DNA of 64,000 nucleotides, from positions 92,422 to 156,421 of the forward strand of contig JALNTX010000011.1 of the NCBI GenBank assembly GCA_035726825.1, written 5' to 3'. This document shows, in pieces, positions 36,186 to 44,944 of this stretch. The translations under genes and the position numbers were made by a program. Source of the stretch: Pseudocitrobacter sp913778145 (lineage in GTDB: Bacteria > Pseudomonadota > Gammaproteobacteria > Enterobacterales > Enterobacteriaceae). The notes under the pieces are model-generated. The model was not told the origin of the DNA and ran no database searches. It saw only the letters and a list, made by a program, of their open reading frames with translations. Position 1 is the first letter of the stretch. The number at the start of each line of letters is the position of its first letter.

Positions 36186-38186
36186 ATGGATGAACTTTTA
36201 ACCCTCGCGCCGCGCATGGCGCAGGAGGGCGTGCGCCGTCTGCTGGTTATCAGCGGCGAGCCTGACTGGGCGCTGCAGCAGGCGTACGCCTTTCGTGATT
36301 GCGCTCAGGCAGACGTCTTGTGGGTCGGGCCTGACGCACAAGTAGAACCGTACTGCGCGCCAGCAAAGCTGGTGACGCTGCTGGGTCGTGAGTTTCAGCA
36401 CGCTATTTATGATGCCCGCCAGGGTTTCGATGTTGCCGCTTTTGCCGCGCTTGCCGGCACGCTGCGCGCCGGAAGCTGGCTGTTGCTGCTGGTGCCGGAA
36501 TGGTCGCACTGGCCGCATCTGCCGGATGCCGATTCTTTACGCTGGAGCGACTCGCCAGAAGCGATTGCCACGCCGCGCTTTGTGCACCATTTTTGCAATG
36601 TATTGCGCGTAAGTTCTGAAGCACTACTGTGGCGACAGGGAGAGGCCTTCCCGATCGTCAATTTCCCAGCACGCCCTCACTGGCTACGCGCCAGCGGTGA
36701 GCCTGATACGGAACAAGCCACTATCCTCAACGCGTTGGCGGATCATCCCGCGCATGTTATCGCCATTACCGCCGAGCGCGGGCGGGGGAAATCGGCGCTG
36801 GCGGGTATGCACATCCGCAGTATGAACGGGCGAGCCATCGTTACCGCACCGACGCGGGCATCTGCTGACGTCATCGCCGCTTTTGCCGGCGAACGTTTTC
36901 ACTTTATGGCGCCGGACGCGCTGCTGGCTTCTGCTGAAACCGCAGATTGGCTGGTGGTGGATGAAGCCGCCGCTATTCCCGCACCGCTGCTGGAAAAGCT
37001 CGCCTCACGATTTCCACATCTTTTACTGACCACCACCGTTCAGGGTTATGAAGGCACGGGGCGGGGATTTTTGCTGAAGTTCTGCGCACGTTTCCCCGCG
37101 CTACAGCAATTTACGCTCAACACGCCCGTCCGTTGGGCGCCGGGCTGCCCGCTGGAAACGGTGGTGAACGATTTGCTGATTTTCGCTGACGACAGTTTTA
37201 CCGTTGCACCCTCTGGCCCGTTAAATTTCAGGGCGATAGAACAGGCGCAATGGCTGTCGGAACCAAAACTCCCCACGGCGATGTACCAGCTTCTTTCCGG
37301 CGCGCACTATCGCACTTCACCGCTCGATTTACGGCGGATGATGGATGCGCCGGGGCAACATTTTATCGCCGCCGACACGCCTTATGGCCTGGCGGGCGCG
37401 CTGTGGCTGGTAGATGAAGGTGGATTGACCGCCGAATTAAGCCAGGCGGTATGGGCTGGTTTTCGTCGACCGCGCGGGAACCTGGTGGCGCAGTCGCTTG
37501 CCGCCCACGGCGGTAGCCCACTGGCGGCAACGCTGACCGGGCGGCGCATCAGTCGTGTGGCGGTACATCCTTTGCGCCAGCGCGAGGGCATCGGTTCTGC
37601 GCTTATCGCCCATGCCTGCGAGCAGGCTACGGGCTGCGATTATCTCTCCGTTAGTTTTGGTTACACCGACGAGCTTTGGCAGTTCTGGCAGCGCTGCGGG
37701 TTTACGCTGGTGCGCATTGGCACGCAGCGCGAAGCCAGCAGCGGCTGTTACGCCGCAATGGCGCTGTTCCCACTCACCGATGCCGGTAAACAGCTGGCGC
37801 AGCATGAGCATTTACGATTATGTCAGGAGTGGCGATGGCTGCGAGAGTGGGTCGATGAGAAATTGACGCTACCCCAGGTGTCCGAGGCTATGCTTAGTGA
37901 TGAAGCGTGGTGGGATCTGGCGGGCTTTGCCTTCGCCCATCGTCCGCTGCTGGCTACGCTGGGCAATTTGCATTTGTTGGCCTCTCTCAGCGCGTTGCCA
38001 CTTAACGCGCTGCGCCGCAGGCTGGCGCGGGAAGATGAAGCGGCAGTCTGCACTGCGTTGGGCCTTCATGGGCGTAAAGCACTGCTGGCGCGACTGCGTG
38101 AAGAAGCAGGGCAGGCGATGTCCGACCTTAACCCTGAACGTGCCGAAAAGCTGCGCGAACGCTTAAAGCAGGTGCAATTTTTTTAA
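36186..38186 (+). CDS. tmcA: tRNA(Met) cytidine acetyltransferase
   Basis: Makes N4-acetylcytidine at the wobble base of elongator tRNA-Met with acetyl-CoA and ATP. The 666 residues (671 in E. coli) have an N-terminal DUF1726 domain. The helicase-like module has Walker A ERGRGKSALAG around 197-207 and Walker B VVDEAAAIP near 257-265. The GNAT domain has RVAVHPLRQREGIGSAL, and a C-terminal tRNA-binding region follows. It starts 17 bases after ypfJ. Confidence 0.96.
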   Translation: MDELLTLAPRMAQEGVRRLLVISGEPDWALQQAYAFRDCAQADVLWVGPDAQVEPYCAPAKLVTLLGREFQHAIYDARQGFDVAAFAALAGTLRAGSWLLLLVPEWSHWPHLPDADSLRWSDSPEAIATPRFVHHFCNVLRVSSEALLWRQGEAFPIVNFPARPHWLRASGEPDTEQATILNALADHPAHVIAITAERGRGKSALAGMHIRSMNGRAIVTAPTRASADVIAAFAGERFHFMAPDALLASAETADWLVVDEAAAIPAPLLEKLASRFPHLLLTTTVQGYEGTGRGFLLKFCARFPALQQFTLNTPVRWAPGCPLETVVNDLLIFADDSFTVAPSGPLNFRAIEQAQWLSEPKLPTAMYQLLSGAHYRTSPLDLRRMMDAPGQHFIAADTPYGLAGALWLVDEGGLTAELSQAVWAGFRRPRGNLVAQSLAAHGGSPLAATLTGRRISRVAVHPLRQREGIGSALIAHACEQATGCDYLSVSFGYTDELWQFWQRCGFTLVRIGTQREASSGCYAAMALFPLTDAGKQLAQHEHLRLCQEWRWLREWVDEKLTLPQVSEAMLSDEAWWDLAGFAFAHRPLLATLGNLHLLASLSALPLNALRRRLAREDEAAVCTALGLHGRKALLARLREEAGQAMSDLNPERAEKLRERLKQVQFF

Positions 38187-38260
38187 CTATCTCATTCAGT
38201 TAAATGGCATGGTCATTCTTTTCGGCCAGCGTAAACTGAGCGGTAACAAAGGAGATAGCC

Positions 38261-38959
38261 ATGAAACACGATCATTTTGTCGTTCAAAGCCCCGCTAAAC
38301 CCGCGCAACAGCTGTTACTGTTGTTCCATGGCGTGGGCGATAACCCGGTGGCAATGGGGCAAATTGGCAGTTGGTTCGCGCCGCTGTTTCCGGATGCGCT
38401 TATTGTAAGCATAGGTGGCGCCGAGCCTTGTGGCCCGGCTCCGGCACGTCAGTGGTTCTCTGTGCAGGGCGTGACCGAAGAGAATCGCCAGGCGCGCGTT
38501 GATGCGATTATGCCAACGTTTATTGAAACCGTACGCTACTGGCAAAAACAGAGCGGCGTTGGCCCGCTGGCAACCGCGTTAATAGGTTTCTCGCAAGGCG
38601 CGATTATGTCGCTTGAGGGCGTTAAAGCGGAACCCAATCTGGCATCCCGCGTCATTGCCTTTAATGGCCGTTATGCCACACTGCCTGAAACCGCATCGAC
38701 TTCCACGACGGTACACCTGATTCACGGCGGTGAAGACCGGGTTATCGACCTTGCACATGCGGTGGCGGGTCAGGAAGCGTTATTGGCCGCAGGCGGCGAT
38801 GTGACATTGGATATCGTTGACGACCTGGGGCATGCGATCGACGAACACAGTATGCAGTTTGCGCTCGATCATTTGCGCTATACCATTCCGAAACATTACT
38901 TTGATGAAGCGTTAAGCGGCAGTACGCCAAAGAATGACGATCTCATTGAGATGCTTTAA
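38261..38959 (+). CDS. ypfH: Esterase YpfH (alpha/beta hydrolase)
   Basis: A 232-residue carboxylesterase of the phospholipase/carboxylesterase family. The nucleophile elbow is GFSQGA near residue 109, the Asp is in HGGEDRVID and the His in DLGHAID. GGAG precedes the ATG at 38261. It is convergent with ypfN across a bidirectional terminator. Confidence 0.95.
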   Translation: MKHDHFVVQSPAKPAQQLLLLFHGVGDNPVAMGQIGSWFAPLFPDALIVSIGGAEPCGPAPARQWFSVQGVTEENRQARVDAIMPTFIETVRYWQKQSGVGPLATALIGFSQGAIMSLEGVKAEPNLASRVIAFNGRYATLPETASTSTTVHLIHGGEDRVIDLAHAVAGQEALLAAGGDVTLDIVDDLGHAIDEHSMQFALDHLRYTIPKHYFDEALSGSTPKNDDLIEML

Positions 38960-38963
38960 AACA

Positions 38964-38989
38964 AAACGGGCCGGATTTCCGGCCCGTTT
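38964..38989. terminator. Bidirectional terminator between ypfH and ypfN
   Basis: AAACGGGCCGGA / TCCGGCCCGTTT, with A and T runs at the two ends, lies between the convergent stops. Confidence 0.85.
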
Positions 38990-38993
38990 GTTA

Positions 38994-39197
38994 TTACGGT
39001 TTTTTTGACCCATCGTGTTTCGGCCAATCGTCGTCTTCGTCCCACTTCGCATTATTATCGCGATGCGGAGGAAGCTCCGGCTTATTGGCGAGGAATTTTT
39101 TGTGATCGACGCGCTTGAGATCTTTAATCACGTTGATCATCACGCCAACCAGAAACACCAGTACCAGAACCCACCAGTATTTTGACAGCCAATCCAT
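38994..39197 (-). CDS. ypfN: YpfN small membrane protein (UPF0370)
   Basis: A 67-residue protein with one membrane segment at about 6-23 (KYWWVLVLVFLVGVMINVI) and a charged cytoplasmic tail (RVDHKKFLANKPELPPHRD). It is nearly the same as E. coli YpfN. It lies 24 bases after dapE in the same direction. Function unknown. Confidence 0.93.
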   Translation of the reverse strand: MDWLSKYWWVLVLVFLVGVMINVIKDLKRVDHKKFLANKPELPPHRDNNAKWDEDDDWPKHDGSKKP

Positions 39198-39221
39198 GTG
39201 CGTTACCTCTTAAATGTATTG

Positions 39222-40349
39222 TCAGGCGACAAGCTGTTCCATAATGCGCTGATACATACGCGCCAGCAGTTGCAAATCGGCCGCGTTCACACATTCATTG
39301 ATTTTATGAATGGTGGCGTTGACTGGACCCAGTTCCACCACCTGTGCGCCCATTCTGGCAATAAATCGACCATCCGATGTGCCGCCCGTCGTCAACAGTT
39401 GCGGTTTAATTTCATTATAGTGCGCAATGGCGTTGACCACCGCATCAACCAGTTTACCGCGTTCGGTCAGGAATGGCTGCCCGGAAATCCACCACTCAAC
39501 GCTGTAGCGCAGCTGATGTTTTTCCAGCAGCGCAATCACGCGCTCCTTAATCATTTCATCGGTCAGTTCGGTACTGAAACGGAAGTTAAACTGCACGAAC
39601 AGATCGCCCGGAATCACGTTGTTGCTGCCGGTACCCGCCTGAATGTTAGCTACCTGCATGCTGGTCGGCGGGAAGAATTCGTTACCCTGATCCCACTCAA
39701 CCGCCACCAGTTCATTGAGCCACGGCGCGGCGCGGTGTACCGGATTATCGGCCAGATGCGGATAGGCCACGTGGCCCTGAACACCGTGAATTGTCAGATT
39801 ACAGGTCATCGACCCGCGACGGCCGTTTTTCACCACGTCGCCTACCACCTCGGTGCTGGACGGTTCACCTACCAGGCAGTAATCCAGACGCTCGTTGCGC
39901 GCCATTAATGCGTCAACGACTTTCACCGTGCCATTTGTGGCGCTGGCTTCTTCATCGGAAGTGATCAGAAACGCCAGTCGCCCCTGATGGTTCGGGTTCT
40001 GTGCGACAAAACGTTCGGCGGCGACCACCATGGCGGCCAGCGAACCTTTCATATCTGCCGCGCCGCGGCCAAACAGCATGCCGTCACGAATAGTGGGTTC
40101 GAAGGGGGGGTTGATCCAGCGATCGGCATCGCCAGAAGGTACGACGTCCGTATGACCGGCAAAAGCCAGCGTCTCTCCCTGACCGCGCCACGCCCAGAAA
40201 TTCTGCGTATCGCCAAAATCCATATGTTCAATGGTAAAACCCGCTGCGCGCAGGCGTTCAATCATTAGCGCCTGGCAGCCCGCATCATCGGGGCTAAGGG
40301 AAGGGCGGCGAATAAGCTGCTGAGCCAGCTCAATGACCGGGCAAGACAT
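39222..40349 (-). CDS. dapE: Succinyl-diaminopimelate desuccinylase
   Basis: Di-zinc M20 hydrolase that removes succinate from N-succinyl-LL-diaminopimelate in the lysine/peptidoglycan pathway. The 375 residues equal E. coli DapE. Zinc and catalytic motifs are FAGHTDVVPSGD near 65-74, GRGAADMKG near 95-103 and TSDEEASA around 131-138; GGTSDGRF and the C-terminal His follow. It is in an operon with ypfN. Confidence 0.97.
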   Translation of the reverse strand: MSCPVIELAQQLIRRPSLSPDDAGCQALMIERLRAAGFTIEHMDFGDTQNFWAWRGQGETLAFAGHTDVVPSGDADRWINPPFEPTIRDGMLFGRGAADMKGSLAAMVVAAERFVAQNPNHQGRLAFLITSDEEASATNGTVKVVDALMARNERLDYCLVGEPSSTEVVGDVVKNGRRGSMTCNLTIHGVQGHVAYPHLADNPVHRAAPWLNELVAVEWDQGNEFFPPTSMQVANIQAGTGSNNVIPGDLFVQFNFRFSTELTDEMIKERVIALLEKHQLRYSVEWWISGQPFLTERGKLVDAVVNAIAHYNEIKPQLLTTGGTSDGRFIARMGAQVVELGPVNATIHKINECVNAADLQLLARMYQRIMEQLVA

Positions 40350-40453
40350 AGACTACACCTCATTGATTAACTGCTGATGTTTGCGTGTTTTCTTCATCGG
40401 TACGAAGTCAGTTTGCGTGCTTCGCACCGAGTGTGCTGTTGCTGACAGGCGGT

Positions 40454-40828
40454 TTATTGACCGGCTGCCGGGGCGATGTCGGCAAGCCACTGGCTGTAAC
40501 GTTCATCACTAAAACCCAGCAGCATAGGCTGTGCGGGCGCGCAGAGCAATGGGCGTTTGATGATGGCTGGCATTTCGAGCATCAGCGCCGCCGCGCTATC
40601 CGCGTTATCAACACTGGCGCGAACGGACTCATCCAGCTTACGCCAGGTGGTGCCACGCGTATTGAGTAACGCCTCCCAACCCAGTTCATTTATAAAGGTT
40701 GCTAATAATTCTGCCGTTAATCCATCAGAGCGATAATCATGGAAACGATACTCCACGTGGTGTTCATCCAGCCAGCGACGGGCTTTTTTTATGGTGTCAC
40801 AATTTTTTATTCCATACAGGGTGATCAT
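40454..40828 (-). CDS. yffB: ArsC/Spx-family protein YffB
   Basis: A 124-residue thioredoxin-fold protein beginning MITLYGIKNCDTIKKARRWL. A single Cys sits in the CxxI position (residue 10), and the body has NTRGTTWRKL and MPAIIKRPLL, all as in E. coli YffB (118 aa). The C-terminus is extended (SQWLADIAPAAGQ). It is probably a glutathione- or thiol-dependent reductase, but no substrate is known. It lies upstream of dapE in the same direction. Confidence 0.93.
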   Translation of the reverse strand: MITLYGIKNCDTIKKARRWLDEHHVEYRFHDYRSDGLTAELLATFINELGWEALLNTRGTTWRKLDESVRASVDNADSAAALMLEMPAIIKRPLLCAPAQPMLLGFSDERYSQWLADIAPAAGQ

Positions 40829-41296
40829 GTATTGGCGTCCTTATTTTTATCGATTAGCAGGTTTAATGTGGGAACAAATATACACGGAATACTCTGAGCA
40901 ATCCGTATTATCAATTAATTCAGCGGGATTTCCAAAGAATCATGAATATTTTTTCATTGGATGTGCATACTATTTCTGTGTCAGGCAGGAAAGGTAACTT
41001 ATTGGCAGGAAAGATGAACACGCAAACGCAGAGATTGGGCGAGAGAAATCATGCCCCGGCTCTACCACTATGGACGTTATAACAGCTTCTGACTTCTGTT
41101 TTTCTTCATTAAATGCGGTGTGGGGAAACTATTTCAAAATGTTGCTGTGCATCACATAAATTTATATTGAGCAGGCCCATAGTTACCGCAAGAAGTGTTA
41201 GCAGTCCTGGAGGCAACAATCATAGCAATAGGGCAAACGATCTTCACAGGCCATAAAATACCACGTAGAATATCCATAATAATAAGAGAGGCTGTT
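40829..41296. other. 468-base AT-rich gap without a recognisable gene
   Basis: The stretch between yffB and ypfM is AT-rich. Short open frames exist but none has a family I recognise. A 56-residue reading from the ATG near 40829 overlaps the yffB start region and has no Shine-Dalgarno. The promoter and leader of ypfM must lie at the right end. Confidence 0.5.
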
Positions 41297-41356
41297 ATGA
41301 TTGAACGTGAACTGGGGAACTGGAAAGATTTTATCGAAGTGATGCTTCGTAAATGA
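41297..41356 (+). CDS. ypfM: YpfM, 19-residue small protein
   Basis: ATG 41297 to TGA 41356 encodes MIERELGNWKDFIEVMLRK, which I recognise as the E. coli small protein YpfM, in the same place between yffB and acrD. AAGAGAGG lies 5-12 bases upstream. It has an amphipathic character and no membrane segment. Function unknown. Confidence 0.92.
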   Translation: MIERELGNWKDFIEVMLRK

Positions 41357-41420
41357 TTCCAGCATTGTGAGTTAAGGGCGCGCTGTTCTTCTTCTCATTA
41401 TATGTACGGATGTACAAATA

Positions 41421-41448
41421 AAAAGGCGACTGGAAAGTCGCCTTTTTT
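41421..41448. terminator. Bidirectional terminator between ypfM and acrD
   Basis: AAAAGGCGACT / AGTCGCCTTTTTT, a perfect stem with A-run and T-run ends, lies between the convergent ypfM and acrD. Confidence 0.88.
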
Positions 41449-41465
41449 GTTGGCTGTAATAGGGG

Positions 41466-44400
41466 TTATTCCGGTTTCTCTTTCAACGGGAAGCGACGGC
41501 GTACCAGCACAAAGAACAGCGGTACGAAGAAGATAGCGAGAACCGTTGCGGAGATCATCCCGCCCATTACGCCGGTACCCACGGCGTGCTGACCGCCAGA
41601 GCCTGCACCGGTGCTGGTGGCCATGGGCAGTACACCAAAGATGAATGCCAGTGAGGTCATCAAAATTGGGCGCAGACGCTGACGGCAGGCATCAAGCGTT
41701 GCCTGAAGCAGATCTTCCCCTTCCTGATTTCGTTCGTTAGCAAATTCGACAATCAGAATGGCATTCTTCGCCGATAGCCCAATAACCGTTAACAGCCCCA
41801 CCTGGAAGTAGACGTCATTCTCCAGCCCACGCATCCAGGTTGCCAGCAGCGCGCCGATAACCCCCAGCGGAACGACCAGCATTACCGAGAACGGTACCGA
41901 CCAGCTTTCATACAGCGCGGCCAGACAGAGGAACACCACCAGCAATGAGATAGCGTAGAGTGCCGGGGCCTGCGCGCCGGAAAGCCGTTCCTGATAGGAC
42001 ATCGCCGTCCATTCGAGGCCAAAGCCCATCGGAAGCTGATGCACCAGATTTTCCATGATATCCATTGCCGTACCGGTACTGACGCCCGGCGCGGCTTCAC
42101 CGACAATTTCCAGCGCCGAATAGCCGTTATAACGCTCCAGACGCGGCGAACCGGTTTCCCAGCGCGACGTTGCAAAGGCGGAGAACGGCACCATCTGCCC
42201 GGACTGGTTACGCACATACCACAGGTTGATATCTTCTGGCAGCATACGGTATTTCGCTGCTGACTGAACGTAGACTTTCTTCACGCGGCCGCGATCCATA
42301 AAGTCGTTCACATAGCTTGAACCCCACGCGGTTTGCAGGGTGTCGTTGATATCATCAATCGACACGCCGAGCGCCTGCGCTTTGCGCTGGTCAATATCGA
42401 CCTGCAGCTGCGGGCTATCATCGAGGCCGTTGTGGCGTACGCGCGTCAGTTGCGGATTTTTAGCCGCCATTTCCAGCAACTGGTCACGCGCTGACATCAG
42501 CGCATCGTGGCCTGCGCCAGCGTGGTCCTGAAGCTCCATATCAAACCCGGCGGAACTGCCCAGGCCGCTAATGGCAGGCGGGCTGCTGGCAAACACGCGG
42601 GCTTCATTAATCTTGTTAAACGCCTTCGTCGCTCGTTCAATAATGGCGAACGAGGTGCCGGTTTTGGCGTCGCGCTCGTCCCAGTCTTTTAGTCGTACGA
42701 ACATGCGCGCTACGTTTTGCCCGTTACCGCCAGGGCCGGAGCCGATGGTGGCGAAAATCGAGGTAACGTTATCTTTCTCGTTGGCGAAAAAGTAGTCTTC
42801 CACTTTCTGCACCACTTTCAGCGTTTGCTGCTGCGTCGCCCCGCTGGGCAACTGCACAGAGGTGGTGAACATACCGCGATCTTCCTGCGGCAGGAAGGAG
42901 GTAGGCAGACGCAGGAACAGGAACACCATGCCGCCCAGCAGCAGGATATAAATCACAATCCAGCGCAGGCTACGATGCAGAATTTTTGCCACGCCCGACT
43001 CATAACGACGCGAGCTACTATCAAAGACGCGGTTAAACCAGCCGAAGAAACCTTTCTTCGTATGCTGGGATTCCCCTTTATGAATCGGCTTCAGCAACGT
43101 TGCGCACAGGGCAGGGGTGAGGATCATCGCCACCAGCACCGAAAGCACCATTGCCGCGACAATCGTAATCGAGAACTGACGGTAGATGGCCCCCGTGGTG
43201 CCGCCGAAAAACGCCATCGGGATGAATACCGCTGAGAGCACCATCGCAATACCGACCAGTGCGCCCTGAATTTGCCCCATCGATTTACGCGTCGCCTGCC
43301 GTGGCGTCAGCCCTTCTTCACTCATGATGCGTTCGACGTTCTCGACCACCACGATGGCATCATCCACCAGCAGGCCGATCGCCAGCACCATCGCGAACAT
43401 GGTGAGGGTGTTGATACTGTAGCCAAAAGCGTAGAGCGTGGCGAAGGTGCCCATTAATACCACCGGAACGGCGATGGTCGGGATAAGCGTCGCGCGGAAG
43501 TTTTGCAGGAACAGGTACATCACCAGGAACACCAGCAGAATCGCTTCCAGCAGGGTTTTTACCACATCAGTGATCGAGGCTTTAACGAACGAGGTCGTTT
43601 CATAGGCAACTTTGTATTCCAGACCGCGCGGGAAATACGCTTTAAGTTCATTCAGTCGCGCGATAACCCGTTCTGCCGTCGCCATCTCGTTAGCGCCGGA
43701 CGCGAGTTTCACCCCCAGGCCCGAGGCGGCATTGCGGTTAAAACGACTCAGATAATCATATTTTTCCGCGCCCATTTCCACTTCCGCCACATCGCCGAGC
43801 GTGACAACGGAACCGTCCTGATTGACGCGCAGCGTGATATCGCGGAACTGCTGCGGTGTTTGCAGCAGAGACTGAGAGTTGATAGTGGCGTTCAGCGCCT
43901 GCTTATCAACGGAAGGCGTGCCGCCCAACTGGCCGACCGCCACCTGGGCGTTTTGCGAGGAAATCGCGTCGGTAACGTCTTTAGTGGTGAGCTGGAAACT
44001 GTTGAGTTTGGCCGGGTCCAGCCAGATACGCATCGAGTATTGCGAACCGTAGGCATCAATATCGCCCACGCCATTCACGCGGCTGAGAGGTTCCTGAATA
44101 TTACTGGCGACGTAGTCGGAGATATCCTGTTTATCCATGCTGCCGTCAGTGGAGACGAATGCGATGGTCAGAATGTTGGTATCACCGGTTTTACGTACCG
44201 TAACGCCCTGGGTTTGCACCGCCTGCGGCAGTTTACGCAGCGCTGATTGCAGCTGGTTTTGCACCTGCTGAACGGCTTCATCCGGGTCGGTACCGGCAAT
44301 AAAACTCAGCGTCACGGTTGCCTGGCCGGTAGCGCTGCTTTGTGATGACATGTACATCAGGTTATCGAGGCCCGTCATGTTCTGCTCGATAACCTGGGTG

Positions 44401-44582
44401 ACGGTGTTCTCCAGCGTCTGCGCGGAAGCCCCCGGATAGTTGGCGGTGATACGCACATTCGGCGGCGCAAGATCGGGATATTGCTCAACCGGCAAAGAAA
44501 AAATAGCCAGGGTTCCCGTCAGACATAACAGGATTGCCAGCACCCAGGCAAAAATGGGGCGATCGATGAAGAAATTCGCCAT
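41466..44582 (-). CDS. acrD: Aminoglycoside/acidic-drug RND efflux pump AcrD
   Basis: Inner-membrane RND transporter that works with AcrA and TolC to export aminoglycosides, bile acids and other polar drugs by proton antiport. The 1,038 residues are one longer than E. coli AcrD. The start MANFFIDRPIFAWVLAI is typical HAE-1, and the proton relay Asp pair is in AIGLLVDDAIVVVENVER near 407-408. There are twelve membrane segments and two large periplasmic loops. A BaeR-like box lies about 70 bases upstream. Confidence 0.97.
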   Translation of the reverse strand: MANFFIDRPIFAWVLAILLCLTGTLAIFSLPVEQYPDLAPPNVRITANYPGASAQTLENTVTQVIEQNMTGLDNLMYMSSQSSATGQATVTLSFIAGTDPDEAVQQVQNQLQSALRKLPQAVQTQGVTVRKTGDTNILTIAFVSTDGSMDKQDISDYVASNIQEPLSRVNGVGDIDAYGSQYSMRIWLDPAKLNSFQLTTKDVTDAISSQNAQVAVGQLGGTPSVDKQALNATINSQSLLQTPQQFRDITLRVNQDGSVVTLGDVAEVEMGAEKYDYLSRFNRNAASGLGVKLASGANEMATAERVIARLNELKAYFPRGLEYKVAYETTSFVKASITDVVKTLLEAILLVFLVMYLFLQNFRATLIPTIAVPVVLMGTFATLYAFGYSINTLTMFAMVLAIGLLVDDAIVVVENVERIMSEEGLTPRQATRKSMGQIQGALVGIAMVLSAVFIPMAFFGGTTGAIYRQFSITIVAAMVLSVLVAMILTPALCATLLKPIHKGESQHTKKGFFGWFNRVFDSSSRRYESGVAKILHRSLRWIVIYILLLGGMVFLFLRLPTSFLPQEDRGMFTTSVQLPSGATQQQTLKVVQKVEDYFFANEKDNVTSIFATIGSGPGGNGQNVARMFVRLKDWDERDAKTGTSFAIIERATKAFNKINEARVFASSPPAISGLGSSAGFDMELQDHAGAGHDALMSARDQLLEMAAKNPQLTRVRHNGLDDSPQLQVDIDQRKAQALGVSIDDINDTLQTAWGSSYVNDFMDRGRVKKVYVQSAAKYRMLPEDINLWYVRNQSGQMVPFSAFATSRWETGSPRLERYNGYSALEIVGEAAPGVSTGTAMDIMENLVHQLPMGFGLEWTAMSYQERLSGAQAPALYAISLLVVFLCLAALYESWSVPFSVMLVVPLGVIGALLATWMRGLENDVYFQVGLLTVIGLSAKNAILIVEFANERNQEGEDLLQATLDACRQRLRPILMTSLAFIFGVLPMATSTGAGSGGQHAVGTGVMGGMISATVLAIFFVPLFFVLVRRRFPLKEKPE

Positions 44583-44944
44583 CAGGAAGAGACCTCGTTC
44601 TACGTATTTTTAAGGACGCCAATGCTCGGAACACTCTAGCCGCAAGGCTCCCGGCAATCGTGGAGAAATTAAGGAGATAGTGTAAATTATCATGCCGCTT
44701 TTCTGCATAGACAGGCATTTCGTCAAGATTATTACGGCCAGGTTACAAGACGTTTTCAGCAGGGATCTTGCCATTAACTGAATGAAACGTAATTTCATAT
44801 AAGATGAAATTTTTTGATCTGCCACAGCATAGTGATAAATAGTCGTCATTCCTGGGCAAATGGACATTGCCTGTTGCATAGCTCCTCGGCTAATAAATAG
44901 TCCCTATAAATATAAAGCCTATACTACCCGGACAAGGGGACGCT
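44583..44944. other. acrD-aegA divergent spacer; no narQ
   Basis: The 362 bases hold the two divergent promoters. An inverted repeat ATTTCAT / ATGAAAT with a 5-base loop is at 44792-44810 and is followed by T residues. A TATAAA hexamer is near 44905. In K-12 the narQ sensor kinase gene lies here; I see no trace of it in any frame. Confidence 0.6.
44653..44670 (-). promoter_or_regulatory. Putative BaeR box of acrD
   Basis: Read on the minus strand, AATTTCTCCACGATTGCC matches the BaeR consensus (TTTTTCTCCATDATTGGC) at about 14 of 18 positions, and ends 71 bases before the acrD ATG. In E. coli, BaeR activates acrD under envelope stress. Confidence 0.6.

Noticed and set aside
40791..40997. 68-codon open frame overlapping the yffB start
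   Set aside because: No Shine-Dalgarno, odd aromatic composition and no similarity that I recognise.
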